A stretch of 64,000 bases of DNA from Thiocapsa sp. UBA6158 (GCF_002423035.1 NZ_DIUM01000008.1:16688-80687); one strand, 5' to 3'. Positions 42,229 to 51,702 are shown, numbered from the stretch's first letter. Numbers and translations: made by a program. Notes: generated from the sequence alone by a model not told the origin.

Positions 42229-43033
42229 GGGAAAAAGGGGCCAGGCTCACTTTCTGCTATGCTTGCGCCCCATGCCCCGCCGCACACGCATCCATATCGA
42301 CGGCTTGCCGCTGCACATCGTGCAGCGCGGCCACAACCGCGCGGCGTGCTTCTTCGACGACCAAGACCGGCGTGCCTACCTCGGTTGGCTGCACGAGGCA
42401 CTGATGCGCGAGCGCTGCCGGCTGCACGCCTACGTGCTGATGACCAACCATGTCCATCTGCTGCTGACGCCGGAAGAGGCCAAGCGCGTGCCGCAGGTGC
42501 TGATCTCGGTCGGCCGTCGCTACGTGCAGTACGTCAACCACACCTACGGGCGGACCGGCACCCTCTGGGACGGCCGCTACAAATCCTCCCTGGTCCAGGC
42601 CGACACCTATCTGCTGCTCTGCCAGCGCTACATCGAGCTGAACCCCGTGCGCGCAGGCCTAGTGGCGGGCCCCGCCCTTTACCGCTGGTCCAGCTACCGG
42701 GCCAACGCGCTCGGCGAGGCGGACGCGTTGCTGACGCCGCATGCGCTCTACCTCGGACTCGGCAATGGCGAGGAAACGCGTCGTGCCGCCTATCGGGAGC
42801 TGTTCGGCGGAGCGCTCGAGGACCAACCGCTCGGCGATCTGCGGCTGGCCATCAACCAAGATCAACCCATCGGCAACGATCGCTTCTACCGGGAGATTGA
42901 AGCGATGACCGGCCAGCGCCGTGAATTGCGTAAGCGGGGCAGGCCGCGCAAGCAGGACGAGCCGCCATCGGCCGATGCTGCGGGGCAGGGCGAGTTGCTA
43001 TTTTGAATGAATTGAGCCTGGCCCCTTTTTCCC
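42229..43033 (+). mobile_element. REP-associated tyrosine transposase unit with 21-bp inverted repeats
   Basis: A perfect 21-bp sequence at 42229-42249 (GGGAAAAAGGGGCCAGGCTC plus A) recurs as its exact reverse complement at 43013-43033. The two copies flank a single transposase gene, leaving 22 nt before its ATG and 6 nt after its stop. This is the layout of an autonomous RAYT/REP unit. Confidence 0.8.
42272..43006 (+). CDS. REP-associated tyrosine transposase (RAYT, Y1_Tnp)
   Basis: 244-residue IS200/IS605-type single-strand transposase domestically linked to REP sequences. RRTRIHIDGLPLHIVQRGHNR start, HUH motif in MTNHVHLLLTP, catalytic Tyr region GRRYVQYVNHTYGRTGTLWDGRY (quoted in part), CQRYIELNPVRAGLV and a basic C-terminus LRKRGRPRK. 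Start at ATG 42272; longer upstream starts run through the inverted repeat. Frame is intact, so probably functional. Confidence 0.9.
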   Translation: MPRRTRIHIDGLPLHIVQRGHNRAACFFDDQDRRAYLGWLHEALMRERCRLHAYVLMTNHVHLLLTPEEAKRVPQVLISVGRRYVQYVNHTYGRTGTLWDGRYKSSLVQADTYLLLCQRYIELNPVRAGLVAGPALYRWSSYRANALGEADALLTPHALYLGLGNGEETRRAAYRELFGGALEDQPLGDLRLAINQDQPIGNDRFYREIEAMTGQRRELRKRGRPRKQDEPPSADAAGQGELLF

Positions 43034-43042
43034 TCGACCCGC

Positions 43043-43201
43043 ATGACAGACCGAATCGAATCACCCACGCTCGACACGATGCAGACCATCCTAAAGGCAT
43101 GGCTCCCGCCAGAGGAGCCGGCGCAGCAACAGGCGGCAGGATCAAAGGCAAGGCGTGGCGACGGCTCAGAGAGGCGCTCACGAAGGCACGGGTCCCGTTG
43201 A
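43043..43201 (+). CDS. Possible small hypothetical protein
   Basis: 52 residues starting MTDRIESPTLDTMQTILKAW and ending in an Arg-rich tail. The first 30 residues have protein-like composition; the DNA after about 43140 looks more protein-like in another frame (IKGKAWRRLREALTKARVP), which may mean a frameshifted remnant of a longer phage-type gene upstream of the HTH gene. Very tentative. Confidence 0.2.
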   Translation: MTDRIESPTLDTMQTILKAWLPPEEPAQQQAAGSKARRGDGSERRSRRHGSR

Positions 43202-43292
43202 GGAGGTCAACGAGCCGGGTTTTGCGCGTGCGCTGGTAGGCTAGAGCAAAAAATTCTCAGCGTTTCTTGAAAATCGCACCGAGGGCATCGTC

Positions 43293-43673
43293 ATGACCGA
43301 GCCGGTCGACATCAACAGCGGACTGACCGAGGTGCAGATCGAGGCGGCGCGACAGCTCGCGTGCGGCTGCAAGGCGTGCGACGTGGCCGATGAAGTCGGC
43401 GTCGACGAATCGACCATCAGCAGGTGGAGAAGGAAACCGGCATTCGCGGCGCTGGTGCAGCGGATCACCGCCGACGCGCACAGCGAGGTCATCGGTCGCA
43501 TGGGCGAAATGCTTCACCTTGCACTCGACGTGATCGAGGAGAGTCTTCGTTACCCTGACCCGACGATCCGGCTCCGAGGCGCGGTCGCGGTCCTCAACGC
43601 CAGCGGCATCACCCGCATGATGAAGGCGTCGGCGCAGACCACAGACGTCGACGTGAACGAGGGCACGGGGTAA
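43293..43673 (+). CDS. Phage-like helix-turn-helix protein
   Basis: 126 residues. An HTH occupies about residues 18-48 (AARQLACGCKACDVADEVGVDESTISRWRR, quoted in part: CDVADEVGVDESTISRWR), followed by a helical region with EVIGRMGEMLHLALDVIEESL. The arrangement is like phage small-terminase or phBC6A51-type DNA-binding proteins. Isolated between the RAYT unit and a tRNA-Ser, with no integrase or capsid genes, so it is best read as a prophage/island remnant. Confidence 0.6.
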   Translation: MTEPVDINSGLTEVQIEAARQLACGCKACDVADEVGVDESTISRWRRKPAFAALVQRITADAHSEVIGRMGEMLHLALDVIEESLRYPDPTIRLRGAVAVLNASGITRMMKASAQTTDVDVNEGTG

Positions 43674-43896
43674 GACTCGGGTCCCTCCGAGCGACTCTCG
43701 CAACCGGGGAGGAGTTCGACCTCGGCGCGCTCTCGTTTTCCCGTTTTTACATGGGTTGTTGTTGCACCGACGGTTCGAAAGAGGGTCAATCCAGGCCGAA
43801 AACCGGTCAAGCAAATGCAGAAAGGTGGACTCAGAGGTGGACTGGATCAGGCAGAGATTTTCAAGGCGCTGAATCTAAAGGCTGTTTTTTTCTGAA

Positions 43897-43986
43897 TGGC
43901 GGAGAGGGTGGGATTCGAACCCACGGAAGGCTTGCGCCTTCTCTTGATTTCGAGTCAAGCCCGTTCGGCCACTCCGGCACCTCTCC
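43897..43986 (-). tRNA. tRNA-Ser(CGA)
   Basis: 90 nt including encoded CCA. Acceptor GGAGAGG/CCTCTCC with discriminator G; anticodon stem CTTGA/TCAAG around loop CTCGAAA gives anticodon CGA (reads UCG). Long variable arm GAAGGC-GCAA-GCCTTC as in class II tRNAs; T-arm GTGGG-TTCGAAT-CCCAC. Phage-like HTH gene lies on its 3' side, the usual side for integration. Confidence 0.95.
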
Positions 43987-44027
43987 AGGATTGTCGGTCG
44001 TGCGAGTTCCTCGCTTTCGACAAGCTG

Positions 44028-44534
44028 TTAAGTGTAAGTCGATGAACCTGACTTGTCTATCGTCTGTCGTCGGCGCCTGGATTGGAAGAAGCTACGCAGC
44101 GTCTCGCCGCACGCCTCGGCGAGGATGCCTCCGCGGCATCCGGTGCGGTGATTGAATCGCCCGTCCGACGGCAGGATGTCGAAGAGGCTCCCGCAGGCGC
44201 CTGCCTTCGGATCCGATGCGCCGAAGACCACCTCGCCGACGCGTGCATGGATGATGGCGCCGGCGCACATGACGCAGGGCTCGAGGGTGACGTAGAGGGT
44301 CGTGCCGGGGAGGCGGTAGTTCCCGAGGCGTTGCCCAGCGTCGCGAAGGGCCTGGATCTCGGCATGGGCGGTTGCATCGTGGGTCCCGATCGGCCGGTTC
44401 CAGCCCTCGCCGATGACCGCGTCGTTCAGGACCAAGACCGCGCCGACCGGGACCTCGCCCTCCGCCGCGGCGCGGTCGGCGAGGGTCAGGGCCAATTGCA
44501 TCCAGTGCTCGTCGGTGTCGTTTGAAGGGTCCAT
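44028..44534 (-). CDS. tadA: tRNA-specific adenosine deaminase
   Basis: Deaminates A34 to inosine in tRNA-Arg(ACG). 168 residues; zinc/proton-shuttle motif HAE in ATAHAEIQALR and zinc cysteines in PCVMC (TLEPCVMCAGAIIHARV). Start taken as ATG 44534; a TTG one codon upstream is in frame. Next to a tRNA gene on the same strand. Confidence 0.94.
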   Translation of the reverse strand: MDPSNDTDEHWMQLALTLADRAAAEGEVPVGAVLVLNDAVIGEGWNRPIGTHDATAHAEIQALRDAGQRLGNYRLPGTTLYVTLEPCVMCAGAIIHARVGEVVFGASDPKAGACGSLFDILPSDGRFNHRTGCRGGILAEACGETLRSFFQSRRRRQTIDKSGSSTYT

Positions 44535-44809
44535 CAATTAAGCTGAGCCGCGCGGCTTCCGAAGTATTCGGCCGTGCTCCCGCGCTCCGCTGACGAGGCA
44601 CGCGCCTCGGCGGAGGTTTGCGCTCGATCCATGACATTGCGATCGCAGATCTGGTTTGGGAATGCGGCCGAATCGGCAGGTGGCGCGGAGCTCCTAGGGC
44701 ATGCGTGACACCACGGAGCGGGTGTCACGAGTCCCCAAAGTAGCCGGTCTAAGGAGCGACGCGCTACCTGGGCCGATCTTGTTCGGCTACGGCCTTCTAT
44801 GCTGCGCGG

Positions 44810-46384
44810 TCACTCCCACTCGATCGTCCCCGGCGGTTTGCCGGTGATGTCGTAGACGACGCGGGAGACGCCGGGCACCTCGTTGACGATGCGCCGGCAC
44901 ACCAAGTCCAGGAGCTCGTAGGGGAGGTGCGCCCAACGCGCGGTCATGAAATCGAGTGTTTCCACAGCACGCAACGCGATGACATGCGCGTATTGGCGCT
45001 TGTCGCCGACGACGCCGACGGAGCGTACCGGCAGGAAAACGGCAAAGGCTTGAGAGACCTGATCGTAGAGGCCGGCGCGGCGCAGCTCGTCGATGAAGAT
45101 GTGGTCGGCCTTGCGCAGGGTGACGGCGTCGTCCTTGTGGACCTCGCCCAGGATGCGCACGCCGAGGCCGGGCCCGGGGAAGGGATGGCGATAGACCATC
45201 TCGGAGGGCAGGCCGAGCTCGATGCCGATCTTGCGGACCTCGTCCTTGAAGAGCTCGCGTAGTGGCTCGACGAGCTTGAGGTTCATCTCTTCCGGCAGTC
45301 CGCCCACGTTGTGGTGTGACTTGATGACGGTGGCCTTGCCGGATTTGGCCCCGGCGGATTCGATCACGTCCGGGTAGATGGTGCCCTGGGCAAGCCATTG
45401 CACGTTTGCGAGCTTGCTCGCCTCGTCGTCGAACACCTCGATAAAGGTGTTGCCGATGATCTTGCGCTTCTGCTCCGGGTCGGTCACGCCCTTGAGACGG
45501 CCGAGGAAGCGGTCCTCGGCGTCGACTCGGATCACCCGCACGCCCATATGGCGTGCGAAGGTGCTCATGACCTGATCGCCCTCGCCGAGCCGCAGCAGGC
45601 CGTTGTCGACGAAGACGCAGGTCAGCTGGCTGCCGATGGCGCGGTGGAGCAGGGCGGCGACGACGCTGGAGTCCACGCCGCCCGAAAGCCCGAGCAGGAC
45701 GGCGTCGCTGCCGACCTGATCGCGCACCTTGGCGATGCTGTCCTCGATGATGTTGCCCGGCGTCCAGAGACGTCCGCAGCCGCAGATCTCACGAATAAAG
45801 CGTTCGATGATCCGCTGGCCTTGGCGGGTGTGGGTCACCTCCGGATGGAACTGCACGCCGTAGAAGCGGCGCTCCTCGTCGGCAATGCCGGCCAAGGGCG
45901 CGTTGGTGGTCTCGGCGATGACCTGAAAGCCCGCGGGGAGGGCTTCGACCCGATCGCCGTGGCTCATCCAGACGTCCAGCAGGCCGTAGCCCTCCGGGCT
46001 GGTGTGATCTTCGATATCGCGCAGCAGGCGCGAGTGCCCGCGTGCTCGCACCTGGGCATAGCCGTATTCGCGATGGGTCGCAGGCGCGACGCTGCCGCCG
46101 AGTTGGGCTGCCATTGTCTGCATGCCGTAACAGATGCCCAGCACGGGCACGCCTAGCTCGAACACCAGAGGATCCGCGCGCGGTGTCTCCTCTTGATGGA
46201 CGGACTGGTGACCACCGGAGAGGATGACGCCGCTCGGTGCGAAATCACGGATCGCCGACGCACCCATGTCATGCGGGTGCAGCTCGCAGTAAACCCCTGC
46301 CTCGCGCACACGGCGCGCGATCAGTTGAGTGTACTGCGACCCGAAGTCGAGGATCAGAATGCGATCGGCGTGGATATTGGTCAT
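44810..46384 (-). CDS. guaA: GMP synthase (glutamine-hydrolysing)
   Basis: Converts XMP to GMP. 524 residues: class I glutamine amidotransferase domain (nucleophile in GICYGMQT, His-Glu in QFHPEVTHT), ATP-pyrophosphatase domain with PP-loop LSGGVDSSV, and dimerisation domain ending IEWE. The ATG at 46384 (MTNIHADRILILDFG) is chosen over an upstream in-frame start with no conserved sequence. Downstream of guaB on the same strand with a 249-nt gap. Confidence 0.97.
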   Translation of the reverse strand: MTNIHADRILILDFGSQYTQLIARRVREAGVYCELHPHDMGASAIRDFAPSGVILSGGHQSVHQEETPRADPLVFELGVPVLGICYGMQTMAAQLGGSVAPATHREYGYAQVRARGHSRLLRDIEDHTSPEGYGLLDVWMSHGDRVEALPAGFQVIAETTNAPLAGIADEERRFYGVQFHPEVTHTRQGQRIIERFIREICGCGRLWTPGNIIEDSIAKVRDQVGSDAVLLGLSGGVDSSVVAALLHRAIGSQLTCVFVDNGLLRLGEGDQVMSTFARHMGVRVIRVDAEDRFLGRLKGVTDPEQKRKIIGNTFIEVFDDEASKLANVQWLAQGTIYPDVIESAGAKSGKATVIKSHHNVGGLPEEMNLKLVEPLRELFKDEVRKIGIELGLPSEMVYRHPFPGPGLGVRILGEVHKDDAVTLRKADHIFIDELRRAGLYDQVSQAFAVFLPVRSVGVVGDKRQYAHVIALRAVETLDFMTARWAHLPYELLDLVCRRIVNEVPGVSRVVYDITGKPPGTIEWE

Positions 46385-46438
46385 GGCGTGGAGAGGGTTC
46401 CGCAAGGGGGCGACGATGATCGGTCGCAACGGCATCTT

Positions 46439-46556
46439 TAAGGTGATTTACGGAAATCAGCGTCCCGTCTGCGCATGCCCGAATGAACTGAAGGGCTGTG
46501 CGTGCGAATAAATTCGCACCGATACGCCAGCCGATCCATTCCCGGAAATCACCTTA
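46439..46556 (-). promoter_or_regulatory. Nested inverted repeats in the guaB-guaA gap
   Basis: Arms TAAGGTGATTT (46439-46449) and AAATCACCTTA (46546-46556) are perfect complements 96 nt apart. Within them lie hairpin GATTT-ACGG-AAATC (46445-46458) and GTGCGAA-TAAA-TTCGCAC (46502-46519). The short hairpin and the long-range pairing share the left arm and are mutually exclusive, as in attenuators or processing sites. No T-run terminator is seen. Confidence 0.4.
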
Positions 46557-46633
46557 GGGTATGCCAGGATCATAAAAAAGCATCTTGATGGCATGCGCCG
46601 GATTGCGCCCCGAGCGCAATCCGGAACATGACG

Positions 46634-48100
46634 TCAACTGTCGATGCGATAGTTGGGCGCTTCTTTCGTGATCTGCACGTCATGGACATGCGACTCGCGC
46701 ATCCCCGCCGTGCTGACGCGCACGAACTGGGGCTTGGTGCGCATCTCCTCGATCGTCGCGCATCCGGTGTAGCCCATGCTCGAGCCAAGACCACCGACGA
46801 GCTGATGGATGACGTTCAGCACGCTGCCCTTGTAAGGCACGCGACCCTCGATGCCCTCCGGGACCAGCTTTTCCTTCTCGGTATTTTCCTGGAAGTAGCG
46901 ATCGCTGGAGCCTTCCGAAGAGCCCATGGCACCGAGCGAGCCCATCCCGCGATAGGACTTGTAGGAGCGTCCTTGATAGATCTCGACCTCGCCCGGTGCC
47001 TCGTCGGTGCCGGCGAAGAGTCCGCCGATCATGACGCTGTTGGCTCCGGCAGCGATGACCTTGGCGACATCGCCGGAGAAGCGCAGACCGCCGTCGGCGA
47101 TCAGGGGGACGCCCGTGCCCTCCAGCGCCTCGGTGACGTTGGCGACCGCCGTGATCTGCGGGACGCCGACACCGGCGACGATACGGGTGGTGCAGATGGA
47201 GCCGGGCCCGATGCCGACCTTCACCGCATCGGCACCTGCGTCGACCAGCGCACGGGCAGCATCCGCCGTCGCGATGTTGCCGCCGATGACCTGAACCTCC
47301 GGGTAGCGGACCTTGACCCACTCGACCCGATCCAGCACACCCTGGGAGTGTCCGTGTGCCGTATCGACCACGATCACGTCCACCCCGGCCTCGACCAGGG
47401 CGGCGACGCGCTCGTCTGTTCCCTTGCCGACGCTCACGGCCGCCCCGCAGCGCAACCGCTCCTGGGCGTCGCGCGAGGCCTTCGGGAAGTCCTTCGCCTT
47501 CTGGATGTCCTTGACCGTGATGAGGCCGCGCAGCTCGAAGCGGTCGTTGATCACCAGGACCTTCTCGATACGGTGTTCGTGAAGCAGCCGTACCACATCC
47601 TCGCGACTTGCCCCTTCACGCACCGTCACCAGGCGTTCCTGCGGGGTCATGATGGTCGAGACCGGCTCGGCCATGCGGGTCTCGAAGCGCAGATCCCGCC
47701 CCGTGACGATGCCGACCAGCAGGCCGTTCTCCGTGACCGGCACGCCCGAGATGTTGTGCGCGTGGGTGAGCTTCATCACCTCGCCGATGCTGGTTCCGGG
47801 GCCGACCGTGATGGGGTTGCGGATGATCCCGCTCTCGTAGCGTTTGACCGCCATGACCTCGCGGGCCTGGCGCTCGGCGTTCATGTTTTTGTGGATGATC
47901 CCGATGCCGCCCTCCAGCGCCATTGCGATCGCCAGGCGCGCCTCCGTGACGGTATCCATCGCGGCCGAGACAAGGGGAATCTTGAGCGAAATTCCGCGGG
48001 TCAGCTTGGTCTGGAAATCGACCTCGTTCGGGAGCACCCGCGAGTGCGCCGGAACAAGGAGGACGTCGTCGAAGGTGAGTGCTTCCTGGATCAGGCGCAT
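46634..48100 (-). CDS. guaB: IMP dehydrogenase
   Basis: NAD-dependent oxidation of IMP to XMP, first committed step of guanine nucleotide synthesis. 488 residues; two CBS domains (about 95-205) inserted in the barrel, active-site loop GIGPGSICTTRI with the catalytic Cys, and flap motif SYRGMGSLGAMG. Start ATG 48100. 124 nt separate it from divergent xseA. Confidence 0.97.
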   Translation of the reverse strand: MRLIQEALTFDDVLLVPAHSRVLPNEVDFQTKLTRGISLKIPLVSAAMDTVTEARLAIAMALEGGIGIIHKNMNAERQAREVMAVKRYESGIIRNPITVGPGTSIGEVMKLTHAHNISGVPVTENGLLVGIVTGRDLRFETRMAEPVSTIMTPQERLVTVREGASREDVVRLLHEHRIEKVLVINDRFELRGLITVKDIQKAKDFPKASRDAQERLRCGAAVSVGKGTDERVAALVEAGVDVIVVDTAHGHSQGVLDRVEWVKVRYPEVQVIGGNIATADAARALVDAGADAVKVGIGPGSICTTRIVAGVGVPQITAVANVTEALEGTGVPLIADGGLRFSGDVAKVIAAGANSVMIGGLFAGTDEAPGEVEIYQGRSYKSYRGMGSLGAMGSSEGSSDRYFQENTEKEKLVPEGIEGRVPYKGSVLNVIHQLVGGLGSSMGYTGCATIEEMRTKPQFVRVSTAGMRESHVHDVQITKEAPNYRIDS

Positions 48101-48224
48101 GGGGGAGGCTCCGCAATCAGTGACCAGAACAGGAAAATAACCCGAAAGTATAGAATTTCAACGGGCGCAGGTAAACTCCGTCCGACGTCGATCTCATCGA
48201 AGCCTTTGATTGCGAATCCTGCCC

Positions 48225-49595
48225 ATGCCGCTCGAACGATCTGCCCGTGCCCTCGACGATCACCGCGATATCTACAGCGTGGCCCGTTTGGCGAGCGAGG
48301 TGCGGGCGGTGCTCGACGGGAGCTTCCCCGTGCTTTGGGTCCAAGGCGAGCTGTCGAATCTGGCCCAGCCGGCTTCGGGCCACATCTATTTCACGCTCAA
48401 GGATGCAGCGGCTCAGGTTCGGTGTGCCATGTTTCGGCCCAAGCGGATGCTCCTGAACTTCCGCCCGACGAACGGTCAAGAGGTGTTGGTGCGCGGCCGG
48501 GTGACGCTCTTCGAGCCGCGCGGCGATTTTCAATTGGTCATCGACTACATGGAGCCGGGTGGCGAGGGTGCGCTCAGGCTCGAGTTCGAGCGCTTGAAGC
48601 GCAAGCTGGCCGCGGAAGGTCTCTTCGACGAGGTCGCCAAACAGCCGATTCCTGCCTTCCCGCGACAGGTCGGTCTGATCACCTCGCCCACCGGGGCCGC
48701 GGTGCGCGATCTGCTCGCCGTCTTGAAGCGCCGGTTCGCGGCCTTGCCCGTGGTCATCTATCCGGCTCAGGTGCAGGGCGAGGCCGCCCCGGCGTCGCTG
48801 CTCGCCGCGTTGGCGGCGGCCAATGGCCGCGCCGAGTGTGACGTGCTCATCCTGGCCCGCGGCGGTGGCTCTCTCGAAGACCTCAACGCCTTCAACGACG
48901 AGGCCCTCGCGCGTGCGATTCGCGCCTCCGCCATCCCGGTCGTCACCGGGGTCGGGCACGAGAGCGACATCAGCATCGCCGATCTGGTCGCCGACCGACG
49001 TGCGGCCACGCCCTCGGCAGCGGCCGAGCTGGTGGCGCCCTCGGGCGAGCATTTGCGTCACCGCCTGGTCGCCTTGAGTCGGCGTCTGGACGCGGCCCAT
49101 GCGCGTCATCGCCTCGCCGCCCGCCAGCGGCTGAACGCCGTCGTGCGTCACTTGGCGTTGCTCCACCCGGCCGCGCGCCTGCAGCAGCGTGCGCAGCGTC
49201 TGGACCAGCTCGAGCAGCGCTTGGTCTCGCTCCTATCGAATCGGCTGGCGCGGGCGAAGTCTCGATTGCGCCCGGCGGCGGCGCGTCTGATGTTCGTCTC
49301 GCCGGGACGACGTCTGGAGGGGCTCGGAATCGCCGTCGATGCGCTCGCCGAGCGCCTGGCCCGCGCCCGCACGCGTCTCGCCGAGACACGGCTCGAGCGG
49401 TTGATGCGTGCCGTCGCCGGCTTGGAGGCCCGCAGCCCTCTGGCGACAATCGCCCGCGGTTACGCCATCGTCACCCGCCTGCCGGACGGCGAGATCGTGC
49501 GAGCACCCGAGGAAGCTCCGCCCGGCACACTCATCGAGGCACGCCTCGCGAAGGGCCGCATCAGGGCAATCGTCGAGCCCGAAAACGGCAATTGA
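48225..49595 (+). CDS. xseA: Exodeoxyribonuclease VII large subunit
   Basis: Catalytic/nucleic-acid-binding subunit of exonuclease VII. 456 residues from the ATG at 48225 (a TTG 15 nt upstream is possible): OB-fold N-terminus (SVARLASEVRAVLDGSFP, VWVQGELSN-like), catalytic core with GVGHESDISIADLVADRRAATPSAAAEL (in part), long coiled-coil region about 280-400 rich in Arg/Ala/Leu, and C-terminal LATIARGYAIV. Two nt later the 29-bp palindrome arm starts. Confidence 0.95.
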   Translation: MPLERSARALDDHRDIYSVARLASEVRAVLDGSFPVLWVQGELSNLAQPASGHIYFTLKDAAAQVRCAMFRPKRMLLNFRPTNGQEVLVRGRVTLFEPRGDFQLVIDYMEPGGEGALRLEFERLKRKLAAEGLFDEVAKQPIPAFPRQVGLITSPTGAAVRDLLAVLKRRFAALPVVIYPAQVQGEAAPASLLAALAAANGRAECDVLILARGGGSLEDLNAFNDEALARAIRASAIPVVTGVGHESDISIADLVADRRAATPSAAAELVAPSGEHLRHRLVALSRRLDAAHARHRLAARQRLNAVVRHLALLHPAARLQQRAQRLDQLEQRLVSLLSNRLARAKSRLRPAAARLMFVSPGRRLEGLGIAVDALAERLARARTRLAETRLERLMRAVAGLEARSPLATIARGYAIVTRLPDGEIVRAPEEAPPGTLIEARLAKGRIRAIVEPENGN

Positions 49596-49597
49596 AG

Positions 49598-49626
49598 GTA
49601 GGTTGGGCGAAGCGCAGCGTGCCCAA
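49598..49626 (+). repeat. Left arm of a 29-bp palindromic element
   Basis: Begins 2 nt after the xseA stop. Exact reverse complement, except one base, of 51703-51731. In the uninterrupted state the two arms would enclose about 25 nt and form a long hairpin serving as an xseA terminator or REP-like element. The group II intron splits it right after this arm. Confidence 0.8.
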
Positions 49627-51677
49627 GTGTGACCGGCATGCTAGTCGGCTAGTTGGTGCAAGTCCAACCGTGGCCCTTGGGAGAGGGGAACACGTAGGCG
49701 AAGGCAAGGGTGCCCGAAGAAACTCCCCCTGCCCCTTACGGAGGAGGGTGATGGCAAGGCCGCTACCGGAGGGGAGCCAATGAGGGATCTGAAGGAAGCC
49801 GGAGTCCAAACTCGCCACCTAAGCGAGAGCGAACCTTTGATGAGGCGTACAGGGTTGGGCGAGGTGCCTTGGACCACCGAAGCCCGATCATCTCCTCGTA
49901 ATCCCTGTGCGTAGAGAAGGTCGGTGGGCGGGAACAGAGGCGACTAGCTTACCCGGTGAAGGGCCGTCGATTCCGGGTCGGTGTAACTCCGACACCTTAA
50001 GCCCTAAGCGACGCGGAGACGCGTGCGTGATGGGACGGGGGCCTGCAGACGAAGCCGTAGTCATCGTAAAGTCCGGTGCCGATGAGGTTGCGGTGACGCC
50101 GCCGAGGGTAAAACACCGGGTCAGCGACAGGGACGTCGGAGGTGAAGGGCTGAACACGTAAGCGGTCGATGAAGCTTGTTACAGACTGTGGGTCCGAGAC
50201 CAGCCCAAGTGGGGCCGGCGAGTGTCCGAGACGTAGACATCGGGTGAATCGTCGGCGTGGTTGCTGACAGGCCCATGCAAAGAGATGAGTGAAATGAGCG
50301 GAAGAGACCTATTGACTGACGAGCGCAGACTCTTCGAGGACCTGTGTGCCGGGGCATACCTGGCGGCGGGATTCCGGAACGTGAGGAAGAACAAAGGAGC
50401 CCCCGGCATTGATGGGGTGACGATTGCCGAGTTCGAGTGACGTCTGGACGAAGAGCTAAGCCGGCTGACCGCGGAGTTGGAAAGCTGGACTTACAAACCC
50501 TCACCGGTGCGACGGGTGGAGATCCCCAAGCCCGGTGGCCACGGCATCCGCCTGTTGGGGGTGCCGACGGTGCGTGATCGGGTGGTTCAGGCCACTCTGA
50601 AATTGCTGTTGGAGCCGATCTTCGAGCCGCTGTTCTCCGCGCACAGCTACGGTTTTCGCCCCGGGCGGAGCCAAGGCCAGGCGCTTGAGTCGGCTCGGCG
50701 GATCGTGGCCGGGGGTAAGCCCTATGTGGTGGATTTGGATCTGTCGAAATTCTTCGACCGAATTCACCATGATCGGCTGATCGCCCGCCTGGGTCAGACG
50801 ATTCCCGACACGCGCATCCTGCGCCTGGTCGGGCTGATCCTGCGCAGCGGCATCATGGCCAACGGCCTGGTGACCCCCTCCACGGAAGGGGCCGTTCAAG
50901 GCAGTCCGCTCAGTCCCCTGCTCAGCAACATCGTCCTGGACGAGCTGGATAAGGAGCTGGAACGACGCGGCCTTGAATTTTGCCGGTTCGCCGACGACTG
51001 CAACATCTTCGTGAAGACGCCCAAGGCGGCCGAGCGGGTGATGGCGAGTATCGGCGGATACATCGAGAAGAGATTGAAACTGGTGGTGAACCGCGACAAA
51101 AGCCAAGTGGCCCGTTCGGATCGGGTCAAGTTTCCGGGGCTAACCATTGTGGGGGATACCATTGCAATTTCCCGCAAGGCCCTGCAAGCGGCAATGGACA
51201 AGGTCAAGGAACTGACCCCGCGGGGTACCCACCTGGCTCTGGAGACGAGCATCGAGCGGATCAACAGCTGGTACGTGGGCTGGTCGAGCTATTTTGCGAT
51301 GACCTACTACCCCGCCCAGCTCAAGAAGATCGAAGCCCATATTCGGCGACGATTGCGGTCCCGCCTGGTGGATCAACAAAAGAGCCGGCGCAATCTCTTC
51401 CGCAAACTGGTCAAGCGTGGCGTACCACGCCGCCAGGCGGCCGGCGCAGTGTTCTCCAACAAGGGCCGCTGGGCGCTCTCAAACACCTTCGCGGTGACAC
51501 GGGCCTACCCGGTCGGCTGGTTCATTGGGGAGTTGGGACAAGCCATTCGTTCGGACAAGCAGTTACCGCACTGGTTTGATGTGAGTCAGTGGATACGCCT
51601 TGCGTGAGGAGCCGTGTACGGACCCGTACGCACGGTTCTGTGGGCAGACGGGGGCCTCTGGTCCCCTCTGACCCGAT
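49627..51677 (+). mobile_element. Group II intron
   Basis: About 2,051 bp. 5' end GTGTGACC fits the GUGYG consensus. Domain V at 51609-51639 (GAGCCGTGTACGG ... GTACGCACGGTTC) has the AGC and GNRA-like/ACCC tip arrangement; domain VI at 51641-51677 pairs GGGCAGA..GGGG with CCCC-TCTG-A-CCC, leaving A51671 bulged as branch point six nt before the 3' AT. Candidate IBS1 GCCCAA (49621-49626) is matched by TTGGGC at 49855-49860 (EBS1). The ribozyme 5' part (49627-50284) is non-coding. Encodes a maturase with an in-frame stop. Confidence 0.85.
50285..51607 (+). pseudogene. ltrA: Group II intron reverse transcriptase/maturase, interrupted by TGA
   Basis: A single frame from ATG 50285 (MSEMSGRDLLTDERRLFEDL) to 51607 encodes a full intron-encoded protein: RT domain with KNKGAPGIDGVT, LGVPTVRDRVVQ, YGFRPGRS, VDLDLSKFFD, QGSPLSPLLSNIVLDELD and the polymerase motif RFADDCNIF, then maturase domain X ending WFDVSQWIRLA. 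No HNH endonuclease domain. Codon 52 is TGA (50438-50440), where neighbours suggest CGA (Arg); translation could resume only from TTG 50477, losing RT-0. Functional only if the stop is read through or is a sequencing error. Confidence 0.85.
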
Positions 51678-51702
51678 CCCGCGCCAGAATGGCAGGGAGC
51701 CG

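Noticed and set aside
43003..43239. 78-codon frame after the RAYT gene
   Set aside because: Reads through the inverted repeat of the element; only its last third looks protein-like, so at most a frameshifted remnant.
44705..44728. GTGACACC/GGTGTCAC stem-loop as a guaA terminator
   Set aside because: 8-bp stem but no T-run on either strand and about 80 nt from the stop; not convincing.
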